Below, piece by piece: positions 1-11,619 of a stretch of 60,000 bases of DNA (positions are counted from its first letter, which is position 1; each line of letters starts with the position of its first letter). The DNA is from Apostichopus japonicus (lineage: Eukaryota; Echinodermata; Holothuroidea; Aspidochirotida; Stichopodidae): positions 13,956,269-14,016,268 of the forward strand of contig NC_092572.1 in assembly GCF_037975245.1 (NCBI RefSeq). Reading direction: 5' to 3'. The notes beneath the pieces were generated by a model. The model was not told the DNA's origin. It worked only from the letters and a program-made list of their open reading frames with translations, and did no database searches. Both the position numbers and the translations under genes were made by a program.

Positions 1-1592
1 GGGAAGAAATGTATTGTGGACCTTTCACATTGTTGACAAACAATACCGAGATGATGTCACATATAGATGCATCGCTAACAACACAAACGACGTATTCGCT
101 CATAGCTCAAGTACTACACTGACTGTCACTAAATGTGAGAAATGTGAAATATTGAGACCAAAGAATAACATATCATAATAATAGGTATACACCTAAACCC
201 TTGTTCAGATTGACAAACTTCCTAACAACCTCCTAACAATTGAATATTGTGTGATAATTTAATTAACGTAGAGTAATTATTTAATCAAAATTGTGTACTT
301 GCTTTGGTTAAATATTTACCCAAATTTGCAGTGGTAGGTAAATATGTGTGTATCTATGACAAAACGCACTCTTATCAGAATTGTATACAGATGCATTGGC
401 CCGTAATATGTTACTAGATTGTTACTTTGTTTTCATTTTCATGTTTTTAATACCAAACAAGTCCGTTTGATTTAGTAAGGTAATTCAGTATCTAGCTCAG
501 ACGCATTGCATCTTTATTAATGGGGTATATAAGAAATTCACTGTGTTTTATGATGAAAAATCGTTTTCCTTTTTCACACAGTTGACCTGACGGCAGTGAT
601 CCTTGCAAACCTGAAGGTGGTAGTTATCGGTTGTGTGGGCTTACTTCTTTTACTCATGGTGATCTGTTTCTTGGCGTTGAAAAAAAGTAAGGATTACATT
701 AATAATTGTATAAAACGAAATATATACATTGATGTGACGATTCAGACTACGGAGATTTTAGTAATGGAGATCAATAATAATGCATCTGAAACAACATTGT
801 TTTTACATGAGCTTTGTATAACATGATATGACGTGTTGAATGTTAATATCTAATTTAGATACGACTGGCATGTGTAATTTCATTGATGTTCTCTTTTTCA
901 ATTCAACATACTTCAATCATGTTAATATTCACCGGGTAGGTGACGTAGGTAGCGTAAGCGTCTTGAAAAAAAGAGGATTGTAGACCAAAATTATGTATAT
1001 AAAGAAGTATTTGGTCGATAATTTCATTCACTGAATAAGTTTAATTTATCACAATATTATTTTTAAAGTGTTATGAATATTTAATAAATCGTTCGCCAAT
1101 ACCATAAGAAGTAAGTAAATGCAAGCTTGTTCGTTGTTGAAGCAACCTCAAAGTGTAAACTTGTGTATTTATTTGTAGTAACTCAGAGTTTTAGATGTGT
1201 TGAAAAGGAATTATCGAACTTACATATATGTTTAAAATTCAATTGATACAAACCATCATGGCACCATCATGTGCAAACTTGCTCTTCTACGTGTTTTTGC
1301 CATGAGAATTGCTGAAAAATACAACATACACTTCCTTGTATGGCGGTCATTGTCATATCGCGAGTAGCGAAACCTATAGAGTGATCAGAAATATTGAACT
1401 AGAAGTACTACGTTATTAAAATATTAATCATACAAATATTTACATTGTTAGGTCTGTGTATGAAAAATCCTTTGCGAACTTGAGGGGAAAATCTTGACAA
1501 CTGTTGATTCACAGGTTCAAGGGGTATCTGATTTGGTTTATTTCCTCATTAGGAAAACGTATTCGTTATCGACTCTCTGCTGAAGCCAATAG
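1..1592 (+). CDS. Four-Ig membrane receptor, unit 1 (partial, 5' end outside window)
   Basis: This is the 3' part of an Ig-superfamily membrane receptor. The exons I can place are the end of Ig domain 4 (1-134), the membrane exon (582-686) and a juxtamembrane cytoplasmic exon (1553-1592). The Ig4 piece contains the F-strand motif VTYRCIANN and the G strand TLTVTK, then a GTGAGA donor in phase 1. It is almost identical to 11871-12003 of unit 2 and matches 24580-24709 of unit 3, so this is the first visible member of a tandem gene array. The missing leader and Ig1-Ig3 exons must lie left of the window. No tail exons like those of unit 3 were found downstream. I infer a cell-surface recognition protein; the ligand is unknown. 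Confidence 0.75.
582..686 (+). CDS. Membrane-span exon, unit 1
   Basis: This 105-nt exon runs from a CACACAG acceptor to a GTAAGG donor, phase 1 on both sides. It encodes a short stalk and the hydrophobic run GCVGLLLLLMVICFLAL followed by KK, the usual stop-transfer charge. The same exon is at 12452-12556 and 25158-25262. Confidence 0.85.
687..826 (+). other. Possible read-through cytoplasmic tail, unit 1
   Basis: If the donor at 687 is not used, the frame stays open for 46 codons to a stop at 824-826, and an AATAAA lies at 1082-1087. The extension contains DYINN and IYIDV tyrosine contexts. The frame is also open in unit 2 (12557-12696) but stops after three codons in unit 3. This could be a retained-intron isoform, or chance similarity between recently duplicated copies. 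Confidence 0.25.
1553..1592 (+). CDS. Basic juxtamembrane cytoplasmic exon, unit 1
   Basis: This 40-nt exon has a pyrimidine-rich acceptor ending CATTAG and a strong GTAAGT donor. It enters in phase 1, which fits the membrane exon, and leaves in phase 2. It encodes KRIRYRLSAEAN, a basic patch typical of the inner membrane face. The exon and both splice sites are kept at 13429-13468 and 26064-26103, and its exit phase fits the unit 3 tail exons. Confidence 0.6.
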
Positions 1593-3297
1593 GTAAGTTC
1601 GTATAATCAGATTTACAGACTAGCGTTATTTGAACGGAGAAGTTTGTTCCTGTCGATAATAAAGCCTTACTTTTGCATGTTTGCGTTCAATTTAATAATA
1701 TCACGTCACAGTTGGAAGATAAAATATTATATGTCCCCCAAGAAAACCCGAAAACAAACATGTCATCTATAAGTGTTAATACAAATTCCGTGGTGTTACC
1801 TGCAATAGCGACATCAACTGTTATACGGAAAGCAATCTGTTTAACACTGTTAAAGGAATATCAATAGGTTAACATAATAATTTCATGTTATAAGTTATCT
1901 TTGGTGTACTAATTTTGGAATCAATATATTAAGTCTCGCTATCTGTATATGGGAATTTTCAACATTTAATCAACTGATATCGTCATTTCAACAATAAAAT
2001 TAAGAGTTTTAAACATCTGTCATCTTGGGCCATGATGGTGTTTATAGTGGTGCCATTCGTGTCACAATTTAAAAAACATCATCCAATTGGTGACTTTCAC
2101 TACCATATTTTGTTCTTCGCCTACTTATGTGGTGGCATTTGCCCGACATACATCAGTTCATTTATGCCACGATAAGAGCGGTATACTTTGTTGTTTGTCA
2201 GGCTGAACTGTGAACGCTTTGAAAGTAATTGTACTAATAACATCGTTGTAGTGACTCCGAGCAATATATTTTACAAGTTATATTCAATTTCGAATAGATT
2301 GTGTGGACTTAAATGAAAATGTTATTATAGACGGGACGCACCAATAACAACTTAAATTTTCCCCATCGTAACATACGGTGAAAACGGTGCTATTAATCGT
2401 TAACTATAACAGTACACTGTATCTGTAGACGTTACTACAATGCGTGAACATATATAAGGTGGCAACGTGTTCAAAGCTCTCATTAAGCTGAACTTTCGAA
2501 AAATTTCTTGTAGTTTATTTGTGGTGTTACGAGTGTTACACGTTGTTTGATAGAAAGGATATGTCTGTAGGTCGGAAATAAGGTTGTTAGCTTACGCCTA
2601 CTGTCTTTACCAGTTTAAAACAATTGAGCTAAGTAGACCTATAATTGACAACAGCGTAACATATTAATAGGGCAGTTTCGGTGTATGTTGTCTATGACAA
2701 TATACCTGATGTTACGCATGGTTCTAGTATGAGATTATACAGATGGTGAATGCTATTCTTTTATTTGTTTACCGCATATTTGACAATTGTTGTGATATTT
2801 AAGTGTTCATAACCTAATGCCTCCCATTCGAACTCCACATATTGGAGTCGATAGTTTACCATTACATGAAGCTGAGCACAATTCGAGTTATAGTCACAAA
2901 GCAACCTACTAATCACCTCGTATTGACACATTTTGGAAAAATGTAACATGTTATTTTCTCCCCATTGGCATAACTACACCCGATAATTATTTGTGTAGGA
3001 ATTTCCCTGGTGATTAACTTACATAAATTGAATATGAGGTGGAATCGGCAATTTGAAATTCAAAATAAAATATATGTCTATTATATGATTGTTTCTCTTA
3101 TATGATCCCACTCTCCCCTTCACACTTGATGGTGTACCTAGACGTTAATTGTTGTGCCTTTCAAATGCGAAAAAGTCTATCAACATTTCTAAATTTATTA
3201 TCTTTACTTATACAAGGCATGAGAGGAACACCTTAAATATCAATATTTCAGAAAAAAATATAATATGATTAAGAAAGAATGTTACATCTTTCTACAG

Positions 3298-3331
3298 CAA
3301 CTTCACACTAAGTAAAGAATGGGTTCAATAA
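3298..3331 (+). CDS. Possible short terminal exon, unit 1
   Basis: A TTTCTACAG acceptor is followed in phase 2, matching the juxtamembrane exon, by ten codons (NFTLSKEWVQ) and TAA. Units 2 (14747-14780) and 3 (27398-27422) have an acceptor at the same place, with ten- and seven-codon versions ending in different stops. It would give a short-tailed receptor. The coding stretch is too short for codon evidence, so this is a weak call. Confidence 0.25.
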
Positions 3332-3739
3332 TGACGGTGTCAATTGATAAGACTTAGAGAGCAACCAAAAATTGAAAGATCTCATGAAGCTGACTTATCG
3401 CCTCCGCCGGAAAGCGATGATAGAAGAAAGTTGTATCGTGTCTTCAGTGAGGATACAATATCCAGCTTTTTTATATCCAATGAGGTGAATATTAAATCCA
3501 TGATTCCTTAAAGCAGTAGGTTCTGATTTCCATGTACGTGTCCCCCAGGGCACTGTACATGAGCATTTATCAATAGATAAAATGCTGATCAAAACTGGTT
3601 GTTCAAATAATTTGATTTCTCATGTACTTTCCATAAGACTAAATTATGTTAAAATCACTCAGCCATGTTTATAAACTTACTTTGGTGATAGTTTTTGATC
3701 ATCATAATTTACAACGTTAAAATTATACCGATTAGATAT

Positions 3740-4560
3740 ATGATTTCTGTTTTCGTTACCTTAAACTTAGCTACCGAGAGAATTTCAACGTATCACATAA
3801 ATTTCAGTACAAGACACTTTGAAGCACTGAGATTAGCAGCAAAGTTGTCAGACTTGCAGAGAAGAATGCAAACAAGTACTGAAGACAATCACCTTGGATC
3901 TGTACTAAATATTTGCCCTTGAAAGACAGGCAAAACACAGGTACAGATAATCTTGAACATATTCGGTTATGATGCTACCGGCAATAATGAGATATTTTTA
4001 ATCCGACTTCATTTTGCATGGTGCTCCTAATAAAAGGAAAAACCACAATGAACCCTATTGATCAAGGTGGCTTAAAAAGTATCCATGTGGAATGCTTTGC
4101 CAATGCATTAAAAGCTTCTTGGGTTACACGTTTACTTGACAAGCCTTATAACATTTATTTGGGTATTCTTTCGGCACTTCCTCTTGCTTGGAAAAGTTCA
4201 TTACAGGCTGTGGTAGCCAGCGGTCAAGAAGATCATCCTATAAATGTTACTTCTAATACTCCAAGTACTACAAAAACTGTTTACTCTCTCTTAATGCGGC
4301 CTATTTCTCTTCCTCCACGTGCCGTTGTTAAATGCAACTGGCTCTTTATACTCAATGATGATAACTGGAACACAATTTTTAGAATCCTTTGTAAATTTCT
4401 ACACCGACTTCTTGCTACCAATTGGCCCTCAATTTTAATGAGAAAGTTAAACACCATTAAAGCAACACCATTAATTTATATGTGGTCACTCTTTATAAAG
4501 GGACACACGGACCACTGTAGGGTTTACAATGCTGTTCTTAACTATCATACTTAATTTGAT
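3740..4560 (+). pseudogene. Degraded non-LTR retrotransposon (L1/Tx1-like RT C-terminal region)
   Basis: The open stretch at 4018-4554 reads GGLKSIHVECFANALKASWV and then RLLDKPY. This is the region after the RT domain in L1/Tx1-type LINEs (family pattern GGLKM-D-F--ALK--WI-R-LD). The upstream part of the same region, HGAPNKRK followed by the NPIDQGG turn, sits in another frame, so frameshifts separate them. It is a dead fragment with no full ORF. The same fragment is in unit 2 at 15190-17290, so the insertion came before the tandem duplication. Confidence 0.65.
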
Positions 4561-4985
4561 TTTGTATCCTCTTGTTATGTTCAGCAAAGAAAAAACAGAA
4601 CCAGTCGTAGTTTGGCAAAGCACCAGTCCATTTACCACCGAGTCTTCAAAGTTGAAGCAGAAAGTGAATACTTTGGAGCAAGCTCTGATGCTATAAATGC
4701 ATTGGCAACCTCAATATCCACAAATTGGACATTCAACATGTCATACCCAAACAGGGTAACGACCTTTTTCTTTTCACAGAAATCGTTTTGCTGCAATTCA
4801 GCCAGAAACCATCCAGACAAGTGAACAGTTTCATAATAAAACTGAAAAGTTTGTAAATGGACACTTGACAAGGACTAGTTGCATTTAAGGCTGAACTCTG
4901 AGTTCATCATGGAGTCATTCATTTATTGCTTAAAGCTGAAGTATCAAATCATGTCCCAGCAGACAGCATTTCACAGTTGTGCCGA
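4561..4985 (+). other. Unassigned repeat-derived stretch
   Basis: This segment is shared with unit 2 (17370-17800). It contains short open pieces such as SSKLKQKVNTLEQAL that look coiled-coil-like but are broken by stops. It may be more of the LINE or another element; I cannot name it. Confidence 0.35.
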
Positions 4986-5715
4986 ATGTTGTATATTTCC
5001 CCTCTCATGTTATTTACTGTTATTGAGAAGATGATAGTTATCTAGAAATGCTACACAACTGCTTATCAAGTTTTTGTAACATTTTGATGGGGTGCATGAG
5101 AGGTAGGGGGAAATTGTAACTTAAGTAATCATTAAAGAATTTCACTGTCACTGCTGAAGTAATTTGTTGTTTTTCCTCCAGGTTCTTACTTCGTTGACAA
5201 GATGAGTTTTAACAATACACAACTGTAACATTTTGAAAGAAGGGTTTGGAGGGTGATCGGAGAGATATTGACATTTTAGGAATTATTTTATTAAAGCTTT
5301 TAGGGATCAGTACTGTCACTGCTATTGTACTTATTTTTGGCCATTCTTTCATGTTTATTACTTTCATTGACAAGAGGAGTTTCAACATTAAACTACTGTA
5401 CCACTTTGAAGAGGGATGTAGAGGAGAGAGGGGGAGGGGGGGGGGAGGTGTAGAAAGAATGTGATACTTAACGAATCATTTTTTTGAGACTTTTATGGAT
5501 GCAGTTCTGTAACTGATGTAATTGTTGTTGTTGTAATTTTCCTTTCATGTGTATTACTTTTATTGAGATGATGAATTTTTACAATAAACAATTGTAATAT
5601 TTTGAAGAAGGGGTATGGGAGGGGGGAAGAAATCGAAACCTTAGGAATCATTTTATTAATACTTTTATGGATGCAGTATTGTCACTGATGTACTTTTGTT
5701 GTTGTTTAAGTTTCA
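4986..5715. repeat. Diverged tandem repeat, about four copies of roughly 180 bp
   Basis: The block repeats about four times. Each copy has TTTATTACTTTCATTGA, a run near TTTTGAAGAAGGG, a G-rich tract, then AATCATTTTATTAA and a CTGTCACTGATGTA tail. Copies start near 4990, 5180, 5350 and 5540 and differ by substitutions and small indels. The whole block is present again at 17810-18540. Confidence 0.6.
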
Positions 5716-6549
5716 GGCGCGTATCCAGATTTGCTAAAGCGGGGGCGCGAATTATTATCTAAGCGGAGCGCCATCGGCGCGCAGCGTACCCAAAATGTTT
5801 TGGTGTTTTTTTCCACCCATAACCTTTTTGAAGATTGTCACCAGTCACACATCATGTTCGATCTCATCACATATCTTGTGGATCATTGCTATTGTAGACG
5901 CCTTACAATACTCGTCAGCCCCACTTTCCAAGGTTTTAAGCCTAGTATTTGTTCAGAATTTGAAACTTCACATTTCTCGTTAATAAATTTACTTCAAAAC
6001 ATACCCATCATGTTACACAAAATTTCATCTATGGATAACCAATATATGAAAACCTCATTCAACCCCTAACAGACCGGTCAAAATTGCACGAGTAGAGGGG
6101 AAAATGATGAAGAATGTTGGTCAGGGAATATTAGAAAATCCAGACGCAGTTACTTTATTTGTGTACAAATATTAAAACCTCTTATAACGGCTACTGTAAA
6201 ACTTCGTTGAAGGAAATGAAAAAGTACCAGATATTTCCGAAACCAGTTTCAAGTTCATTACACACTTAAGTTTAGGGAAGATTTGGGGATTTTCATCCTT
6301 AGTTATTGCTAGATATTGCTAGATATCCATACATTACAGTGTCCTTGGGATTTCTGGGGGCCTGATCTTGGGAAATTGCAAAATCGGGAGTGGTCACAAT
6401 CCATGTATGTCATTGCACGACCTCTAAACGTCACTAATACACTACCCGATCACTTGTTATCGATGAAGTGGTGTGTTGCCGGATTTTGTCAAGGTCTTGG
6501 TACTACGGGCGAAGCGGTCATTACTTAAGTTTCGTAACTCATCGGAAAG
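5716..6549. other. GC-rich element end and unassigned repeat DNA
   Basis: At 5716 base composition changes sharply to a GC-rich start (GCGCGTATCCAGA, then GGGGGCGCG). This resembles the end of a non-autonomous DNA transposon, but I found no matching inverted end. The rest carries short open frames that look like decayed mobile DNA. Unit 2 has the same stretch at 18540-19372, nearly identical. Confidence 0.35.
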
Positions 6550-6980
6550 CAGCGACGTAGCCAGGAATTTATATGCGGGGGAGGGTGGGGGCAGAATTTG
6601 CGATTGATATGGGGAAAGGGTGTAAGGGGAGGGGGTGAGAAATTTTTGAACTATAGAAGGTCCTTAGATGCGATCTGCTGTAAAGTTTTGCCAGTTTCAT
6701 CATTATCATATAATATCATATTATCAGCAGATTTTGTTTCCTGTTTGAATTATTTTACATGTTCTCTTACATATTGTATCAGAAAGACAAACATAGTTCT
6801 CTTTTACAATTTTCCAGTCGGATGATTTTTGTTTATTGTCCAAATGTCTAGACTTATCTACGTTTGACAAACTTAACTGATGGACAATATAAACGTTCAT
6901 ATTTTACAAAATACCATGCAGTTTTAAACATTTTGTCGAATTGCTATACCACTGCCCCCCCCCCCCTGGCTACGTCCCTG
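6550..6980. mobile_element. hAT-like MITE, copy 1
   Basis: The element starts CAGCGACGTAGCCAGG and ends with its inverted complement CCTGGCTACGTCCCTG (15 of 16 positions), each followed inward by a G/C homopolymer tract. The flanks TCGGAAAG (6542-6549) and TCAGGAAG (6981-6988) match at 6 of 8 positions, fitting an aged 8-bp target duplication of hAT type. It is 431 bp with no transposase. The unit 2 copy is at 19373-19803. Confidence 0.6.
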
Positions 6981-7282
6981 TCAGGAAGCGATAGAGTGGC
7001 CCCTTTTCCACACTGCATACTTAAAATGTTGTTTCTTTCAAATCATACCTGTGGGCTATAATATTTCCGTATTGGTCACATATACGAGACCCAACAGAAA
7101 GTACTTCAATAAATTACGATAGCGGGTTAAGCCTTCCTAGGCCTTAAGTACTTTTACTATTCAAACCTCTGTCGTAATTCAAGAGTTCTGGAAGATTAGA
7201 ATAACGATTCTCATACTGAAGTTGTTTGTAAGTAGTAAATGGCACATGACATTATTCAAAACAGAAATTACTAGTCATGTAA

Positions 7283-7337
7283 ATGGTTACAAAAGTGTTT
7301 TTCATCCTGTTAATCGTAGCTCTGTGTGCCCTCTCAG
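7283..7337 (+). CDS. Alternative leader exon A, upstream of unit 2
   Basis: An ATG in good context (AAATGG) opens 18 codons of a signal peptide, MVTKVFFILLIVALCALS. It ends at a strong TCAG|GTAAGA donor in phase 1, the phase needed to enter the Ig1 exon at 9945. It lies 2.4 kb before the other leader exon (9680-9758). The same exon is kept at 20106-20160 before unit 3 with one residue changed. It could be an alternative first exon or belong to a small secreted gene whose next exon I did not find. Confidence 0.5.
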
Positions 7338-7924
7338 GTAAGATGACCGCAGCAATCTAATACCTAACTCAATTACGTATTGTCGCTAACCTGTAGTATG
7401 TTTAAATGACATGTCATTAGCCAGGCAAGAAAAAATAACAAGCGTGCTAGTAACGTACAAATTGCTGTTAAGATATTCACCTGTAATATGTGCTTTATCT
7501 TTAAAATGTTCCTTAAAAACTAACTTGATTATGACGTCGGCACCTCAGTGGAGGCATAGATTTGTAGATTTATCCAATGATTTATATAAAACAACTCAAT
7601 TTGTTTTCTTTTAACATAATGCGACAGAGCAAGCATGGTTGACATTAAACACTATTTGTTATTGGACATTTTGAACAACATTGTAAACATATCATACGAG
7701 ACCACGCCGTATGTAACCCAACGAATTTTGTGTTGCAGTGGAGGATTCAAAGGCCCGAGTACTAGAATATGTAGTCATGTCACTTTTAGTGTTTAACCTC
7801 AGATGTTTAAAGGGTTAATTCTAAAATATATAAAGGGATATAGATACGCAACCTGAACTGATAGCAGTGATTTTAAACGGTCAAAATACAAAAAAGGAGG
7901 CAATTTCGATTTTAATTATATATT

Positions 7925-7975
<51 letters not shown>

Positions 7976-7988
7976 TGTCAAAATACAT

Positions 7989-8044
<56 letters not shown>

Positions 8045-8050
8045 TATATA

Positions 8051-8137
<87 letters not shown>

Positions 8138-9679
8138 CTGTATCATTTCTATCAATCAGGAAACGGGTGCAAGTTGTACGTATAAATAAGTACACTACAT
8201 TGAGTACGATCTATAAATGAATAATAAATTAATACCCTTCCTTGTTTCATAACCTCTTGTTTTGCTTTCAGTTTTTTAGTATGAGTAGGTGTATCATTCG
8301 AATAGAGACTGTAGTAAGCTTTGTTCACTATTGAAAGAGAAATTATCTGTTGGGGGAAAGGACGAGTATTACATATGCGTAGCATTCTAGCAATGAGAGT
8401 GTTTCGCGAAGTAATACAATGTATCTCAGTAAATGTTTTTGTTAATCTTCATCGCAGAAGCACGCTGAATGATTATTGCTGTTCTTAGAGGTTCATTAAC
8501 GAATATGAGATTATCAACAAGATTCTTCTGACGTGATTGATTTATCAGCAAATCGCAGGTAAGAACCTATTTCCATACATTGTAATTAACACACTCCAGT
8601 GGCAGAAATATCATTACCAAGTGTCGTAATTTTGCACTCATATATATGGAATACACATAACAGTTCTTTGTCTTGTAAATTTTGTACAATAGCTTACATG
8701 TACATGTGAGCCCCCGGTTTATTACTACGTTTAAGTTATTGCCTATACGCACCACAGATGTGTTAAAGACACAAACAATATTAACCAGGGGCTATTGGTC
8801 ATATGAAGACAAGACACCTTTTTTATTTTGTTCTTAAAATTAAAAAAGAACAAACATAAAACAAACAATGAACATTAGATTTTCCATCCTACATGGTGGC
8901 AAGCATTATTCGAGGTATATGGCATGCATATTTTAATGCAAAATATCATGAAAACCGGAATTATACCTAACACGTGTTTTACATATTCATATTGAGACCA
9001 AACGTACGCCTCGTGCTGACACTTTAATATATTGTCGGGATTCAGTATTTTAAAAGGTTGCAGTTGCCCTGGAGCGGTGCCCTGGGTTAGGTGAGGCAGC
9101 TCCCATGTATGTCGTCTGGGAAGCTCGCCAGAAATAAATTGAATTTATAGTCTTGATTACATTCTGAGTTAGATTTTGGCTATAATTATCCATAATACCA
9201 TACCCACTGAATCTGCACCTTCATGAAAATTTATATTTTCAGGACCGAATGTTTTCTCAGTAATTAATTTTTGGGAAGCCCAGCATATGTCATATTATGT
9301 CGAACAAGGTACAGTAGCAAAACGAAATTGAAACATTTTACATTTTATGCGATATAGCTTAATATTTATCAGGTCTAATCGGATGAAACGGGACGACTTT
9401 GTAATTCTTCGTTGGCATAATCTTATCATGGAACTCAAACTCCACAACATATGTTGAAAGATCTTTGTTTTCAGAGTAAATTTGTGACATTAATAGGTTC
9501 GCTTGTTCCGTTCCTGAAGCGTGTTAAATGTTACATGTCTTGCATTGCCATCTCCGTGTTATTAATTTCCATGTTATATGTGCATCTATGTCGCACAACT
9601 TCATGACGTATATTGTGTGCTCACTAACACCACTTACAGTACACAGCAACATTCTCTGTCTTCTGATCATCGAAGGAAA
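7338..9679 (+). other. Presumed 5' region of unit 2
   Basis: No exon other than the two leaders was recognised here. The stretch aligns closely with 20161-22473 before unit 3 and contains the (TA)n block at 7915-8133. The promoter of the receptor is presumably within it, but I cannot place a start site. Confidence 0.4.
7915..8133. repeat. (TA)n microsatellite
   Basis: A long TA run is broken at 7975-7988 by CTGTCAAAATACAT and near 8030 by CACACA. It gives meaningless Tyr-Ile frames on both strands. Unit 3 has a related tract at 20757-20926 with different interruptions. Confidence 0.95.
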
Positions 9680-9758
9680 ATGCAGATGCCGTTCATAAAC
9701 CGTCGTGTACTCTATCTTTACATACTGCTGGTACAATGGAGAATTCTGATACATTCAG
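9680..9758 (+). CDS. Leader exon B, unit 2
   Basis: The exon starts at ATG 9680 (a second ATG is at 9686). It encodes a basic n-region with NRR, a hydrophobic core VLYLYILLVQW and HSG, then a CAG|GTATGA donor in phase 1. The frame is open further upstream, so the true start could be earlier. It matches 22474-22552. Confidence 0.75.
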
Positions 9759-11476
9759 GTATGAGTGAAGTATTTAACTACTTACATCTTACTAAAGAGA
9801 AAAATACATCTTAATCAAATCACTAGTTATAAAGAAACAGCATGGTTGAATTACAACATCCATTCACACATTGCTTTTGGAAAAATATAAACCAATACAT
9901 CACAAGACAGTTATTAATCACATTACTTGTACCAATCTCTCCAGCAGAAACTGTTGTCCGTACTGAAGTAGCTGTCGCTGGGAGTACAATTAATATAACG
10001 TGTCATTTCGCACAAATGGATTTGAGTGATGACATTTATTGGATAAACAACAATGCTATCATGAAGGACGAGTCTACAAGACTAAGACAGGGCACTGATC
10101 AATCCGGGTCGAAAGCTTACTTGGAAATCTCAAATGTCACATTTGAAGACGCCGGTTCTTACAAATGCGCAAGGTTTCCTATAGACGGCACTTTACATTC
10201 GAAGACAAATCGTTTACACGTTCGAGGTAATTAAATGAGCAAACGTAATTGGTGTATTTGTGAGTTATTTTTGCATTCCTAAACATGACCTACATCCACC
10301 TACAGACAGGGTTTCTTTCTCAAATGAGATAACATAATTATGCACGCTATTTTTTGAACTTCATTCGTTTTTTATTTTATTGAACAGGTGACATGAAAGT
10401 TGATGTGGATAGAAATTTTACATTGCATGATACGATCACCGCTAAATGTTGTGTTAGAAGTACAAAATCAGCACATGACGTTCCATTTGTATGGTTTATA
10501 AGCAGTGTTTGGAGCGTTAACGACAAATTTGGAGAGACCATCGACACTGATATGATGTATTGCCGAACTATATCTATTACTAGTGAACGAAAATTTCAAG
10601 ATCATTTCTTTGGTTGTTCAATTTCACCGGAGCTGAATGTAACTTCGAAAAAACCACTCCACATTTTTTGTAAGTTCGTTTAGTTTCATTGCATGTTTGG
10701 TTGCTTTAATACTGAATTGATTAACAAATATTTACATATAAATTCCTACCAGGAAGTTTATGTCAATTAAAATGAGCTCTTGCATAACCAAAATCCACAT
10801 CCTATTTTAATAATTGACACATATTTGTTCATGAGTAAATGCAGGGAAAGTGTGACGCATTTCCTGATTAGCATGCAATTCCACGATGCCAATGACAAAG
10901 TATGTGCCTCTACTAGATCCTGCGAATGTAGAGTGGATACCTTTGACCAACACCCCTCCGCCGATCATGGTTGACAGGAACCAGAACGTCACTGTCACGT
11001 GCTTGTATGATGGCAACCCTAGTCCTAGCGTGCTCTTACAGAAGAAAACCAGCGAGGACCAATGGATGGACCTTCCATTAATTGAAACCTTCTGGAATGT
11101 AACATATAAATACTGGAAGTTCTCTTACAACATCACTGAGGAAACAACGTGTACTCTTAGATGTTTCGCTACAAATGACATTGGAGAGCCATCGGCAAGT
11201 GACGTCATCACCATAGAAGTATTAGGTAGATGCGCTATTACTAAAATGTATGATCCTGAAAAGATCTACTAGACTAGTGGCTATTAGAAGTATTTACACT
11301 TTAACCTGTTGCCTTGATTCCTATGACAAATAGCTTGATTGTCTGTAGTTTTAAAGGATAATGCTTTTTAAGCAATTCTCAACCCAACTTACTTTGACAT
11401 CGTAGAGGCTTCAATTATTGAAATTTGTATTTCGTGTTGTATTTTGATTCATTTGTAGGAATCGTAGCATCTTGTA

Positions 11477-11561
<85 letters not shown>

Positions 11562-11581
11562 AATAGTATAAAAATAGTATA

Positions 11582-11619
<38 letters not shown>

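Larger units (their letters stand above)
687..3739 (+). other. Intron and 3' region of unit 1
   Basis: Apart from the small exons listed separately, this AT-rich stretch shows no coding signal. It aligns with unit 2 (12557-15190) and more loosely with unit 3 (25263-27455). Unit 2 lacks two pieces of this copy, near 2443-2731 and 2760-3004. A 57-codon open stretch ending near 3500 (EADLSPPPESDDRRKLYRVF) is kept in unit 2 but closed there by a different stop. I cannot assign it. Confidence 0.5.

Noticed and set aside
4018-4554. A 178-residue protein gene
   Set aside because: It reads as a frameshifted LINE fragment and is found again in broken form in unit 2.
7881-8220. Open frames of Tyr-Ile repeats on both strands
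   Set aside because: They are translations of (TA)n microsatellite sequence; the same occurs at 11415-11639 and 20758-20993.
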